Shown here piece by piece: positions 22,701-36,800 of a DNA stretch of 64,000 nucleotides. Positions within the stretch are counted from its first letter, which is position 1, and each line of letters begins with the position of its first letter. Position numbers and translations under genes: made by a program. The DNA comes from Trochalopteron elliotii (lineage: Eukaryota; Chordata; Aves; Passeriformes; Leiothrichidae), in NCBI GenBank assembly GCA_024734555.1, contig JANPWX010000215.1:616182-680181 (forward strand). The letters are read 5' to 3'. The notes beneath the pieces are model-generated. The model saw nothing but the letters and a program-made list of their open reading frames with translations, was not told the DNA's origin and made no database searches.

Positions 22701-25421
22701 AGCCTAATTCCTTCTCCATTAGGAGAGTTTTGGTTTTCTAGTATTATCACCTATTTCTTATTTTTTCCTTTTCTTTCTGAAGGTTGTGAACAATTTTTAT
22801 ATAGAGCTTGCAGTTCATATTACAGACTGTGAGCATGTCCTTAATAAAAACAAGCTTCCAATTCTTACTACCCAGATTGCGTATTCACAAAGTTTGACAT
22901 TTAGTACAAATTCAGTGGTGCTAATTGGCTAGGTAGGTATGCTGATGGACTTGGTGTTTTGAGAGTGAATAAGCCTTTTAATATGATTTCTAAAATACTC
23001 CTTGTGATTTTTTTGAGGCAGAGAATGCAGAAATATGTAACAAATTATCTCTTCCAGGCAGAGCTAGTGTCTTACTATACACCATGCATATGGTCAGTGC
23101 TTAAAAATCCATGAATAAATCTGGAAATAGGACATGCATAAATACTGTATGATGTCTATTCTCCTGACACTACCAAGGGCACAGCAAAATCATGGGGGAA
23201 CTGCAGGTGCACTGCAGCACTGGTAATTCCTGAAAGCGTTGTGCCTGTCAGCTCTCAAGGGCAGGCAGAAAGTCTCAGTGTCATGGGAAGGATTTCTTCA
23301 ATGACAAGTAGTTTGTACGTCTCCTTTGTGGGGGTATAGCATAAACTCCCTCTGTTTAGTTTGGTAGCTAATGTGAGAGAAAGAGAGCAGAGCTTTAACT
23401 GCCCTCCCTTCTGCTCCACTTTCCTTTGAAAAGTGTTCTGCTGCTGGCATTATTAACTCTGAAACTCCCTATACAGCTGTGGACTGCAAGGACTGGCTCT
23501 CCTATGCAACTGTGGAAGAGGCACAAAGGTTTCCTTGTGACCACTCATTCTTTTTGTATCCCCACAAAAGGCCAGTCACAATGTAGTATGCTGTTAATAG
23601 CTGAAGCACAAGATGTGGTAATGTTAATGAAGCCTGAGCAGCTGACGCTAAGGTTTGGGGGAAACTGGGGCCTAAATGACTGTGCTTTATCTTTCTTATT
23701 GAGTCACTGCCACATGACTCTTTTGGCTTAATCCCTTCACAGCATTTTATGCAGAGGCACCGCATTCAGATGTTTAAACACAAATTCATTATATGCCATG
23801 TATGCTCTGATGTCCTTGCGTGTGAATATGACTTTGTTATTACTCTGTCCTCAAGTATATTTTTCACCTGCCCATGTGAATGCTGAGGTATTTTGGCAAA
23901 GTGCTTCATTGTGGAGCTGTACTTCCCACTCCTTGAGCTGACATTATGCTCTTCTCATTAGCATGTATGAAAACGTACTTTTTGGTTTAATAAGGAGCCA
24001 TTAAGAATCTGAAATATCAATGTGGAAGCAAAGAAACTGAGCATCATTGAAACTAGAGATGCAGTAGAGATGCAAAGAGCTCTGGCTTTTCAAAGAGAGG
24101 AAAGGAGAGAGGGGGGAGGCGAAGGGTGTGCATGTCATGAATGTCCCTTCTGTTTTTTAGCTCTGCAGCAGAGTCAAAGAAGCTCCTATCTGTGACAGGC
24201 AGACCTGACAGACATTGTTTTTTCTGTTTTTATTCCTGCCTCATTTTCTATTTGGTTTTCTTAGATCCCACTGTCAGGATAGTGTGGTACTTAGTAAGTG
24301 GTCTCACAAGTCCTCCTCTTCTAGGGCTCAGAGGTCCAGGATGCAGCTACCACAGGTAATTAATGTTTTCCTGTCAGGGACTCTGAGATGAAAGTGAAAG
24401 GTGAGGTTTTGGTGTTTTTTTTTTTTTTTTTTTTTTTTTTTAGGATTCAGGCAAGCCAGTGTGAATATTTGAACATATTTCTAGATGCGAAATATGTGGC
24501 CCTTCATATAGTTCCGAATTTGTGTACTTTTCTGTGACAGCTTGCAAAGTTGAGGGAATGGAAGTGGTACTGATTGACGCTATAGATACTGTGAAAAAAA
24601 GTAAGGAGAAAGTCAGCTCTTTTGGTGCTGTGCAAAATCCCAATAGGTTAATAATCTGAAATAACAGAACTGTATCATTTTAGGAAACCCAAAAACCTGA
24701 CCGTGTTGATTTTTATTTCCTGGCAAAGGATTCTGTTTGCTACCTGATACATGCTGTGAACCTCTATGTCTGTGTCTCCTGAAATGGAGAGCTACTCTAA
24801 AGCATCTGGAGTGACAAGAACCACAGCAGATTATTGTTTTTACAGAATTGTGTAACCTGTGAGGCTAATGTGGTGTCACATCACTGAAGTTGTAGTTCTC
24901 ATTGCAAGGAATCATACACAGCAAGGAATAAATATGGTGGGAAGCATGTCCATCAGCAGCCAAAGAAAAGGATGTCCCAGTTCTCATTTTCTTGTGTAAG
25001 TAAGTTTCCTAAATCCCTGAGATGCCCTTGAAAACCTCACCCCCAAGTCATGCCCACCCCATCCACACCTCAGTGAAAAGCATCTCTTGAGTACAATTTC
25101 CAGAGAAAGTCTGCATGTAACTAAGCATAAAACTGAGGCATCACTAGAGACAGAGAAGCATATGGAAGTTCTCTAGTTCCAAGTTTCTGCAGCATTTCTT
25201 CCACTCAGGGACCGTTAAGAATCATACTAGAACAGGCAGAAATACTAACTTGGAAGAAATTAATCCAGCACTGTGTTCTGCATTTGCACATCCATGTTAG
25301 CACATTCTGCCTTCCTTCAGAGAAGGAAAATATTTTGAGGCAAGCATCACAGATGCTGATAACTTTCAGTTACTCCCAGTGAAATAGCCATCAAGTTACA
25401 GTCTAGAAGGGTTCCTGACCT
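16706..25421. other. Unassigned 8.7 kb, no recognised gene
   Basis: The stretch is AT-rich and lacks recognisable CR1, LTR or coding exons. The longest open frame is a 116-codon minus-strand frame at 17203-17553 whose product is not recognised. A short block near 19045-19085 (TATTTTCAAAGGCACAAAGG followed by CAGTTAAGTAACC) resembles part of an ancient amniote repeat, but too little remains to name it. Confidence 0.4.
24415..24442 (+). repeat. Run of 28 T
   Basis: An uninterrupted homopolymer. It could be the poly-A tail of something retroposed in minus orientation from the right. The sequence to the right has a 67-codon minus-strand frame ending at the run (24440-24643), but no known gene was recognised and no flanking duplication was found. 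Confidence 0.95.
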
Positions 25422-25775
25422 CAGAATGGCTGAGTTTGTGAGGAACCTCTGTCTTGTCCAAGTCACAGTTCAGAGCAGGGTCAGCTGGAGCAGGTTGCTA
25501 AGACTGTGTCCAGTTGAGTTTTGAGTCTCTCCAAGGATGGAGACATCACAACCTCTCTATTCCAATGTTCAAGAGTTCTTACCATTAAAAAAAAAATGTT
25601 TTGCTTGTGTTAAAAGTGCAATCTATTGTGTTTCAATTTGTGCCCCATTTGCTCTTACACTGTCACTGGGTACTGCAGAGAAGAGTCTTCTTTACTCATT
25701 CCTATCAGGTACAGTGATAACTTCCCAGTGAGCTGTCTCTTCTCCAGGCTAGGCAGCCCCTATGCTAAAGAACAG
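25422..25775 (-). mobile_element. CR1 LINE 3' fragment
   Basis: The + strand reads as the complement of a CR1 3' region: AGAATGGCTGAGTTTG near the left, then GCAGGGTCAGCTGGAGCAGG, GACTGTGTCCAGTTGAGTTT, CTCCAAGGATGGAGACATCA, TGTTTCAATTTGTGCCCC, CACTGTCACTGGGTACTGCA and CTTCTCCAGGCTAGGCAG. The order and spacing match avian CR1 copies, with a small A-rich insertion near 25587. The copy is 5'-truncated and non-coding. The 60-odd-codon + strand frames across it are accidental. Confidence 0.9.
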
Positions 25776-26994
25776 CAAAAAGAAAGCAGACTGAGAACTC
25801 ATGACATCTGAAAAAGTTCTGGAACTGACAACTTTGAGCAAATCACAGTGAAATTCTGTGTCCTGTCCCTAGAGTAGAAGCACAGAAATCATGACCCAGT
25901 AGTAAGAGAGGCAAAAGTAGCTGCAAGATACTTCTGAGCTCCTTTAACCTTGAATTGCCCTGGGGTCTGGTGAAAGCTCTAGTGTAATCTATTCAGTTCA
26001 AACTGTGGTTCATCTTCAGTGTCCTATGGGAATGTGAAATAGGATTGCATGAAATAGAAATGTCATGGCTGGAATATCTGTAATGCTGTTTCTTTTGTCC
26101 CCACTCTGAGCTGTAGCATGCTCCTTTCACCAGACCTTGAGGAAGGATGTTAGGAACAAAGCCTATTGGGTTCTTTCATAGTGCCTCTTCTAAAGAAACC
26201 TTACTTGGTGTGAAGGGTTTTTAGGGTCTCTTTAGGCCTCCACATTGCTTTTGCATGGAAAAAAGTGATGATGAGGATTTTCTCCTTAATCTCTCTAGGT
26301 CTTAGGTATAAGATGCCTGAGATTTGTCCCTAAATTGTAATCTCTTTGTGTTGGGGTTGGATTTTGAGTTGGGTTTGGATTTTATTCCATGCTTTTGGCC
26401 TAACAGAAAGGGTGCCATTTTTTTCCTGTGGTTTCCTGCAGTGCTGGAGAGTAAATAATTAGGACAAGTAATTCAAAACCACAATACATGACTCTGCAAT
26501 GGGTCATCTTACTTCTTGGGTGTGGAAAGGTCAGTGGGCAGTAGATAACTCCTATTTGCTAGGGTGACTTTTAGTTGTGAGGACACCTTCCAGAAAGGTT
26601 ACCACAATGACAGTGTAAGTCCAGACTTCTGAAAAATTCTCTTTAGGAGTTCTTGACAGGGTAATACTTCCCTCCTCACACTCCTCATGTCAAGCTGGAG
26701 ATGTATCTCATTGACCTGGTAATTTTGATGCAGGTCATCTTGGCAGCTGCTGAGTTAAAGAGTGGTAAGAGGTAACAACTTCTTGTTGGGACACTTTTTG
26801 GTCTTTTTACCAACTATTCCTTAAGTTGACTTATTTTAAACAGAACAGCCCAATATCAAAGGTCTTAAAACTTCTATAAAGTGATGCATTTTAGTACCTG
26901 GAGTTTGGTTGTAAGAGAACTGTAAAAGATCAGTATACAGCTGGTGTGAAAATTGAGCTTTGTCCTTGACCTGGTGACATGTCTTCACTTTTTG

Positions 26995-27037
26995 ACAGTG
27001 ATACATCTACCACATTAAATGGTAGATGTATCACTGT
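26995..27037. repeat. Perfect 18-bp inverted repeat with 7-base loop
   Basis: The left arm ACAGTGATACATCTACCA (26995-27012) and right arm TGGTAGATGTATCACTGT (27020-27037) are exact reverse complements around the loop CATTAAA. A further G:T pair would extend the stem in RNA. Nothing else in the unique part of the window was seen to match it. The stem is short for a typical microRNA precursor, so function is unknown. Confidence 0.97.
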
Positions 27038-27790
27038 TCAGCTCAGCTACTCAATATTTGTCAATATTCTCATTGTTATTCAAATCGTATGTCCTACTCA
27101 TGTATCCTGCAGCAGTTAAAATGGTGATTGCTGAATTATAGCCCCTTGATTGTCATAACTTAATTTTGTACCTTTATTTAATTCAAAAACCTTTATGCCC
27201 CACTAATGTACGGTACATTGGATATGACACAGATGATGAGATTTAAGTGAGCTTGTATCTCTTGATCTTTTCATCTCTGTGCATGTGTATGGGTTAAAAA
27301 TATCGTCTTGAGGCCGACAAAAATTGGAAAGATAACAGAGAGCAAGAGAAATTTTGAAACTTTTGATTTGTATATTGTGGAAGGAAAATATTTATAAACA
27401 GAAGTATTAGGGAAATCCAATGTTGTCAAAAACCCAATAAACATTGGTAGCAAAAGAGAAATAATTGGTAGTACATCAGTTTGGGAGTTCAGATTGTGAT
27501 CTTGCAACAAAAAAATTCATTAATTTCTAGTTAAATCAGAAGAAATAACTTTCTTAAGTGACATTGCAGACACACATTGGTTCTCCATCTCTGAGTGTAT
27601 TCTCTGTTTTTCCATAAGAAAAGAGAAGAATCAAGAGTTATTTAGTATCTGTGTGAACTATGACCATTTTGGATTTTTTTTTTCTTTTTAAGCCTAAAAA
27701 GTCTTGGTCAGAATGGGAGAATCTGTAAATACAGGGAGAAATATTTTAGCTCTTCAAATCAGAGATGACAAGTGCTGTCTCATTTCTCCA

Positions 27791-27865
27791 TGATAATTAT
27801 CAGCTACACTAAAAATTATCAAACTGCAATTATGTTACCTGTCTGAAAAATTATCAGAATTATCA
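27791..27865. promoter_or_regulatory. Cluster of five TGATAA/TTATCA motifs
   Basis: TGATAA (27791-27796) is followed by TTATCA at 27797-27802, 27816-27821, 27851-27856 and 27860-27865. These are the two orientations of a WGATAA motif bound by GATA-family factors. The first two form a palindrome TGATAATTATCA. Five in 75 bases is denser than usual, but the sequence is AT-rich and no functional evidence is available. Confidence 0.25.
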
Positions 27866-30800
27866 TACAGGAAAATAAAATTATTTTGCATCTTTCCTCA
27901 CTAAAAGTTTTCACTAGACTGTAATGATTTGGAAGGTGAGCTTTATTCATGCTATTTCTCCTTTATCAAATCTCATGTCCTAGCTTTTGTACCTTTAACT
28001 CTTGGTGTGAAATCAAGTGACCCTTCTGCACCTTGACAAAGTCCTTGTCTCCACTGGACAGTGACTAGCCGGAATGTAGTGGCTAGATCACTTCTAATCC
28101 AAGGTCATATAGCAGTTAGAAGAAAAGGTTTTAAAACAAGTCACTTAGTATCCCTGAAATAATGCTCTGTTTTCTTAAAAACAGGCAGACTAACCCTCTT
28201 CAACCCCACCTGCCAATATGTGCTTAAACATACCAGCGTATTTCTAGCTGCCTTTTCCTTTCCTTGCTTTATCTCCTACGTTCATGGAGGAAAATGTGTG
28301 GGCTGACTGGCAGGCTGAGACAGTCTGCCTATGGCTGGAGAACCTCCTCCTGTCATCCAAATGTTTACAAAGAGGTGCCTTGTCCTCTCACTGACTGTTT
28401 GCCTTACTCATTGTTGCATATTGTGGCAATACTCCTCCCCATCACAGTGGGAGTGTCTTGTGTCATATGCCAAATTAAATGTACACAAATCAGGGCAGTT
28501 TTAACAGTTTATTGCAGTGCATTGTCAATTTGATCAACACAAGTCATTCCGATAAACCAGATTTTTCTAAAAGATCAGACTTTGCCACCTCTACAGTCTA
28601 CTGATTTTTTTTTTTCAAGTCATACCCTAAGAATCTGTTTTAAAATTCAAGGAGTGAAGATGACTCTTCATTTAATTTGTCCTCTCCCAGTGAGCTGGTG
28701 TACAGCAGACAGCTGGCAGACCTGTAAGGAATTGCTTCAGTGCTCTTGTTCTGATTTTTTCAGGCTTTTCTCAGAGATACTAGGACAGTCTTCATTTCCA
28801 GTTTATTCTTTTGGGGTTTTGTATTGAGCTCATGACCAAAGCACCAGAGTGACATACAGAAGAGCACAGAGCAGCATGAGGAACAGCTGGTGTATGTTTA
28901 TGCTCTCGACCCTCTCCTCAGGGGGACGAGTGTGCCCAGCTGAATATTTTTCTTTGGAATTACTTTAAATACTGTGCTAATAAGAGAGAATCGAGGGTAA
29001 AAGAAACATGCTTGTTGTTCAGTATATAAATAGTGAGTCTTGTTATGTTCCTATTTCCTTGCTTAGCCCAAGCACTTAGCAAACTTCCAGAACCTGTCTG
29101 CTTCACAGACAGGCTTTACTCTTTGTAGAGATTGTGTTGTGGATATTCTCTTTCTGCTGCTTTTGGAAGAAAAACTGTTGCTTGTTTGGGGTTTGTTTTA
29201 CAAGAATAATATGAAGGAGAGCTCAAAAAAATTGAATTTCTCTGTCTCCAGATCCATAGATGTCTGTTTTTCTGAGGAAAGTGGATGCTCCTAAATACAG
29301 AGAAAGAGCACTGCTATTTCAGTGAAGCCAATGACAATTAGGCTTATCTATAGTACAACCTGTGTGTCTGGAACAAGATGAGAATTTGGCACCAGTGAGA
29401 ATTATCCTTTTGGAAATGAATGCTGGAGCCATTATAAATTGTCTATGGCATCCTGTTTGGAGAAATAGAAATGAACCAGAATGACATTACTTTCATTTTA
29501 TTCTCAGGTACTTCTTTCTGTCAAAGGATATTTTCTAAGCTAAACCTTGTCTTTAATCAGGGAAATTTTTATTCTATTTTCCTTATATTGTATTGCTATG
29601 GCAACACAACATGAAATGGCACTCTGAGCTGACTATCATAAAACTGCTTCCCCCATTGTGTCCAGTGAGCAGCCTCCGTTAAGGGCTGTGCTTCCCCTGA
29701 GTGCAGGGTCTGGTGCCTCCTGTTCCCTCGAGCAATGCTGGCTTAGTTCTGTGGAGGAGTCTGTGATGAGTCAGAATAACACTGTGGACATTTTGACATG
29801 TTTATGCTTCCACAGGTACTGGGGCACATCAAGGACGTGTTAGTCTCCAGTAGCAGCATGCAACACAGAGCAAATCATCTCCAGGAGATATGCCACCTCT
29901 CACACATGAAGGCTCCTGGCTCTTAGGGGCCGGGTGTTACACTGGCCAGTTTGAGTATGAGCAACAATCCCCCTGCGAGAGCTGAGGCTTCACAGCTCAG
30001 CACTTACCTAGCTCTGGGCTAGGCAGTGCAGTCTGATGAAAGCTGTGCTGCTGCAGACATGCTGCTGTCACTGCCAGTGATGGGCAGGTTTTGCCTACCT
30101 GAGCTGCAGTCATGCCTCTGTGTTGACTTACCCCTCAAGACTTCTGTTTTTCCAATGTCCCCTCTTTCCAGTGGAGGCCTGTTGTGCAGCACTGAGCCAA
30201 TACAGCCTGGCCTAATTTTACTTACTTCTCAGTGAACATTCTAGTAACCTGATGTTTCTATTCTAGAAAGGTAATAATGATTCTTTCTGGAGTGAAACTT
30301 TACCTGTAGCAGAATAATTACAGTGAATTATCTGGGGGTACAATTCCAAGGCAGCAGTTCCCAGGCACTTGCTTTGAAGAATGTACCTCTGCAAACGTGA
30401 GAAGGACGATTTCTGACAATCTGCTATTGATTACAGAAAATTGTTTAGTTCTGGTTTCACCCTCAAACATTTGTCTCTCTGCTGCCTTGTTTAGCAAGAT
30501 GAAGCTTCTCAGAAACTGAACAGTAGGTCTTATTGATATCAACTCTATTTTACCTAACAGCTCATTTACCTCTTTCCTCTCTGCCTGCCTCCCTCCCTTT
30601 CCTTTCCATGCTGCTGCTGGCAAGCTAATTATGCTGCTCCCTCAAGAAAAATTCATCCAAGGCCGTAATAGCCATATCAGATGGAAGCTAGGATAAAACT
30701 CTCCGCAATATAGCCTTATAAGTGCCTCTTAGCTTCCCACAATGTTTCCCTGCCTGCTTTTGCTTTGTGGGGAGAATTCTCTCATCATGTGTTCTATGGA

Positions 30801-33800
30801 ACTATTAGGTAAATTATTAAAAGAAATTATGATGTGTGTTTCCTGAAATAACCTCCTTGATTTCCTTTTATCCCACTTATTTATACATTTTAGATGCTGA
30901 ACCTCAAGCTTTGTCTAAAAAGCCCACATTGTGTATTTCACTATCTTTACTTTTGTAGATCCTTAACCTTCTGTTAGACTAGTATATTAAAATTCTTCAG
31001 ACATGGAGTAGCAATGTTCACAATCTCCAGTTCATTATCTTAATTAGATCTGTCTTATATTATCCCACAGTTTATTCTTGTTACTTTAAAGATGATCAGC
31101 CTTAGAAGGGAATGTGAGCAGAATTTAGTGAATTCTATTGTAGCAACATTTCTCTGATCTGGCTTTGAATCTTTCAGGTGTAATAATGATAATGCTGCTG
31201 GTGCCGTTAATTAAAAATTGCATTTGAATGGTATGAATATTCATTTTGGGGAATGAACACAGAATTAACTCAAGGGAGTGAAATGTCTTTAATGGCCCAA
31301 GGATGTGAAGTGAACCTGGCTCCCCATTAAAACACAAATGAATCATTAAAAATGATGGAAATTCAAAATCCTCCCACCCTGCAAACTATTAGTAAAGTAT
31401 TGCCCGGGTTGAGCCTGTCTTCTAAGGTGGCAACAGAAATTAATGTTCATCCTTCAGTAACAAATTATACGACATATACTTGACATACAGCTCTGTCCAG
31501 GAGCTGATACCTGATGCTAAATCTCTAATAAATAATTTAGAAAGGCTATTGCTTATTTAAAATTCTCAGGTTAAAGTGCTGTATCTGTAAGATCCAGGTT
31601 ACTTTTAATAGCTTTCTGTGGAAGATCAAAATTGCTTTCCCAGAAAATGATTGTGACATCCAAGATGCTGTTGGGGAAGATACAGACAAGAAGTGCTGAG
31701 ACCTTTGATAATGAAGCTGTCTATACCCAAAATCTCTCTCTGGCAAAATGCAGGACTTTAATTCTGGGCAGGAAAGTTAAAAATGTATCTTTGTCATGTG
31801 AACAGCACCACCGAAAATATGAAAGTGGTGTCTGTTTTTTTTTCTGAAGTTATTTGTTGTCATTTTTATCTGAACAAAAGAAACATCAAATAATGAATAC
31901 CTTTTTTAAAAGCTTATCTGGTACTGCAGGATGTTTAAAAAAATGAGACCACAAACTAGAGATAAAGCCTCTTTGGTGTAGGAACGTTATGTGAAGTTTA
32001 ATGGGTTTAATTTGGCAGGGAATATTTTGCTGGCTGTTAGCTAGTTGCCAAGGGGATTCACAGGATGCATGTTCTAGAATAAAATGCTCTGTGAATAAAC
32101 TGGGGTCAGTTAAGGTAATTTGCATGGTGCTTTTGACTGGAGCACCAGAGTCTGGGCTTTCTGTGCAGTCAGAGATCAGTGCACTGATGTGTGTCCTCTC
32201 ATTTCTTGCTCTGCATGTAAGTCCTTCTCATGCCAGACACTTCTCAGTTGAGGTCTGCACTAGATATCTGCTTGGTAAAGCCCAAATCAGCTCTTCATGT
32301 ATCCCATGCAAGATGGAATTTGGCCTTCCCTTGTGCAAGAGGGAAACAGAAATGTGTCTTAGGGATTCAAGCTGTATCATGAAATAAAAGGAAGGAGGTT
32401 TCAGAGTGAGAACCCCTTCCTCCTATACTTTTAAATGAGGATAGATAAAAGCAAAAGGATTCTGCTGACCCCTGTGTTTTCTTGCTTGTGGTGAAGAGGA
32501 GATATGGTAAGCTTTTCTCTGGGGAGGATGTAACAGGGACGTGGAGAGTATGTGATTAAGATTCTTTGCACAGTGGGGATCTCCCTATTAAGCTGCTCCT
32601 CTTTGACCCAGTGGTAATAGAAGGGAGGTCTGTCCTTGGCCTTGCAGTTGTTTGTCAAGAGGGCATCTTTGTGCTAGTCCTATGTGGACCCTTTGGAACA
32701 GAACTGCAATTTGCAAATAAAATCATAGGAGTAAATAAAGGAAGTACTAAAAAGTAACAAAAAGCTATTATCAATATTTAATCCAATTTTTATTAGCAGT
32801 GTTATTTTCTGTATATTAGGCTGAAGGAATGTGATAAATAATGTAGAGTCATTGTGTCTGGATACAGCACACATAATAGCCAAAAATCTCCTTGTTTGGC
32901 TTGTGGTACACATTTGAGGTTCTTAACTGTTGATGTCTTGTATCACTGAAGATGCTGTAGGGTGTGTGTGCTTGGTAGGTCTGATATGGGGACCATAGTA
33001 GATCTACTGCCTCCAGAACTACGACTAGTTGATTCACTCTGCATTGTCTTTGACATTTTAGTCCTTATACAGAGAATCTACCTGTGTGTCAAGACACTTA
33101 GCCCTTTCTGAAATCAGATTCTTCAACATCCAAATAGTAGCAGAGAGTCACTTAAGAAAATCTCTACTACAGCAGAGCAAATGTTGCAAACTCTATTGAA
33201 CAGAATAACCTGAAGGCTTAATTTGGGCTGCTAATTAGACTTGAGAAGGAGACTGCGGCTGGACAGCAGCTGTGAGAGGAAAGAATGAACAAACTCAGAG
33301 TTTTGTTTCATCTGATCATGTTTTTCACCTTGTTTAACTATCTGGCAATTATTGTGCATATGCTTGTGTTATTCTTTAAAATTTATCCTGCAAGTGGGAA
33401 ACTGCAGACGGTGAGAAACTGATGTTTCCTTCCTCCACCATGGTTTTATCCCACTGTGAAGGCCAGGCTTAAGGTACTCCACCTGGCCTTGCATTAGTGC
33501 CTGATGTTTTCCTTGGTATTTATTTGGAGGAGTAATCATATTAATTTATTCATGGAATGTCATAGTGCTCAGTTTTGAGGAGGTGCATGTGGTTGCCTTT
33601 TGTACCCTGCTTCTGCCTTGTATATTTTTGTGGAGTCCATGTGTCTAGTGCCTGATAGCTAATCCCAAGGATAGTGTGATTTAATAAGAGGAAAGAATGA
33701 TATCGCTGCATCCTGCCCATTATGCCCTTAGGAAAGAGATTTTTATTTGCTGTCAGATGTCATTGATGGTGCATTTGGCTTCCTTTCATCACGGGACAAT

Positions 33801-36800
33801 TGCAGTCTTAAGAGTACAGTACAGAGAGCCACTTTAAAGCCAAACATCTCAATTCACAAGTAAGGAAAGGAAAAAAAGTTGTGCAGCTGGAGGATGCTAT
33901 TTCTTCTCGGCAGCTGTCATTGAAAAGGCATGTGAGTGCTCTAGATGTCAGGTGTCATAAATGCTCCATCCAGAGTTTGTCATGTGCCTGGAAATATCGT
34001 ATGAAGTTTCTGAACATATTAGAAGTCTCTAGACAAGCTTGCCTTGGAATTTGCTATATTGAAATTTTAGGGAAAGAGGAATTAATATAAGTGAGATCTA
34101 CAACAAAATCTCCATGTTTTACCATAGTCACAAAGCCTTTTTATGCCACTCAGATCAAAATGTTTCCTACATTGTTAGGAAAAATGTTCCTGACAAATTC
34201 TCTGCCCTTTCCTTGGCTCTCCAAATCTTTAGATGTGCCCACAAGGGGACATCTGTACATTTTTAGGACAGATGCACACATGCAGTGGTGGTCAGAGGAA
34301 AAATCACTATTCCAGTATAAGGAGGGGCTTGACATTAGGAAAATACGTAGTGTGTTCCATTAACAGCTCTCAAGACTTTTTTCTTTTATGCCTTTCACTT
34401 TTCTCCCCCTCTTCATTGGGAGCAGATGTCATCACTGGGATAGAAGAAAAGAAAAACAGCTGAAGCCATGAAGAATATCTGAGTCTTTTCACTTGATTCA
34501 CACTCCTGTCTTCTTCTAACAGGTCCTTGTTTGGAGGAGGACAATGCTTGAGAAAGCTGATGTGTGTAGGCTGGCTGGGAGCTTTGGCCATATGCAGGAT
34601 CCCAAGTCCCCATTTGTGTGGTCCATTAGGTACCCCAGATTACCTGTGGAGTTGTTCCCAAATTTGCATATAGTTTGGTCTCCAGAAACTACATGGATTC
34701 TGAGTTGTAGTCATTTTGCCCTTCTGTTTCTACAATGTATTCAGTGTGATCTGTGCTTGACAGCAGCTGCACTACCTATGTATAGGGGCACTTAGTATGA
34801 GTCACTCTAAAAACCATGAACTTGAGAATTGTTTAGGTCTGATGCCTGGTGACAGCTGGGGCAAGAAAGGGGTGAGGTTTGATTCTGCTCTCTTTGGCCT
34901 TGGACTCTGGTGTTAACATACAGGTTTTCTGTAACGTCCTGTTCTTTTTCAGTTGTCACTGGCTGGCTTTCTGCGCGTATCATTTCTGTCAACTATTGAA
35001 ATCAGAGTGTCTCTTTCTATTCCAGATGGCAGTTGCCAAAGCTATGTGAAACAGAACTGGATATACAGAAGAACACTTTCATTTGTTTTTATGTCAGGTG
35101 AAGATGTAACACTAGAAACCTAGGGGTGTTTATTGATGCAGGGGACACCAGGCACTCAGTGCTGGAATTCTGCTCAAAGGAAGCAAGACAGATGAGAAGA
35201 GGAAAAAAATCTGCACCTGTCAAATGTCACATAATCGCAGGGAAGTCTAAAGAATAAAAGAAGCATCTTCTTCCAGTATGTTAGTGCCTCTGCACAAGAA
35301 ATCCTTTGAAAACACATGCCTGTTGTTGATTTATATGATTTGTAAATGAAGATTATGAAGAAGTTGCATACAGTGTGACTCACTGCACTGAGTTAATACC
35401 AGCTTTTATGAGGTAAGGAGCCCTGGACCCCACTACACCAATCTCACTTCTGTACTTGTGACCATAGGAGATTGAAAGACTTGAGATCAAGGCCACCAAG
35501 GAGAGTGGAAGTACCCACAATATCTTACTCATTTTGGATTGCAGTTGTCAAGTAAGTCCATGAATATTGTTGATTCCTGGACTAATCATCTGCGTAGTAG
35601 TCTTCTAAGGAAAACTTGTGATTTCACTTCATGTCTCACCAGATGATGACTGGTTCATGATTGCACATACAGACATCCTTTTAATATTTCCAAGGGCTGT
35701 TCTATACCCCATAAATCTTAATATATTTGTAATAATTGAAAAATATTGCATATAGATTCAAGCATAAGATTTGTTTCCCAATTTGTATGAACTGCAAAGA
35801 AGTACTCTGATCGCTTGACTGCATGTCTGGTCTTACAATTTTCTGTGACACATTTGTATTGTATGTTGAGCAAAATGTGACTTTTAAGATGAAAGTGTGG
35901 TTTGATTTTTAAAAGAGTAACAATGATAGGAAGAAAGGGATACACTGTTGTCTATCTTTAAAATATAATGAGAACAGGCTACCTTTGTATTATTTCCTGG
36001 GCTTAAGTTTCATTACAGTTATTGTCCCAATGAATACATTGCATAGTATGCTATTTCCTCTTTTCATTACCATCTTTTTCATGCAAAGACAGTTACAGAA
36101 TCTTAATGATTCTGTTATTTAAGCCTTTTTGATAATCTCTGTGTTTTGAATGACCTCTCTTTCACCTCTTCCCTAAGGTTGCTGAAGTTGAGAATAGGAG
36201 TTGCTTTCAAATCAAATTACTCACCAAAGAAAAGGGCAAGGTAGTTTAGATAGTTATTGACATAATTATAGATATTATAAAAAGGTTGAGGAAAAAAAAA
36301 GAAGTCAGAAACTGTGCTAGTTTTCTATCACAAAGCAGGGAAAATAATAATTATTGTATGTGAGTGATTCAAAATTCACTGAAAAACAGGGATCCCTACA
36401 TACGAGATTATTCAGGTTTCAGACACTACCAAATCAGGATTAGTTCTGGATTTGGGGTAAAAAAATCACTCTCTAAACCATTGGTAATCACTGATAATGT
36501 GCTCTTTAAAAGTTTTGTCATCTTGAAAAAAGTATAAATGTGTTTGGTCATGTGCATTTGAAATATTTTGGGAATGTTTATTTATAAGACTTTTTTGTAT
36601 TCAAAGGAGAGGAAAATAATAGATGCTCCACATTAGGATTCAAGGTGCTGGCTGGTGATATGGATTGAAATGGTCTACACTCTGCTTGGGCTCCATAGCC
36701 CGTGTGGGAAAATTGGTATGCGGAAAGTACTTATAAAAACCAAAATATTTGTGTCCAGAAGCAAAGTATGTTACCACAGAGTTTGACTGAATGGACTCTG

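Noticed and set aside
32001..32387. 128-codon + strand frame
   Set aside because: Cysteine- and serine-rich with no recognised domain. Its length is within chance for the region.
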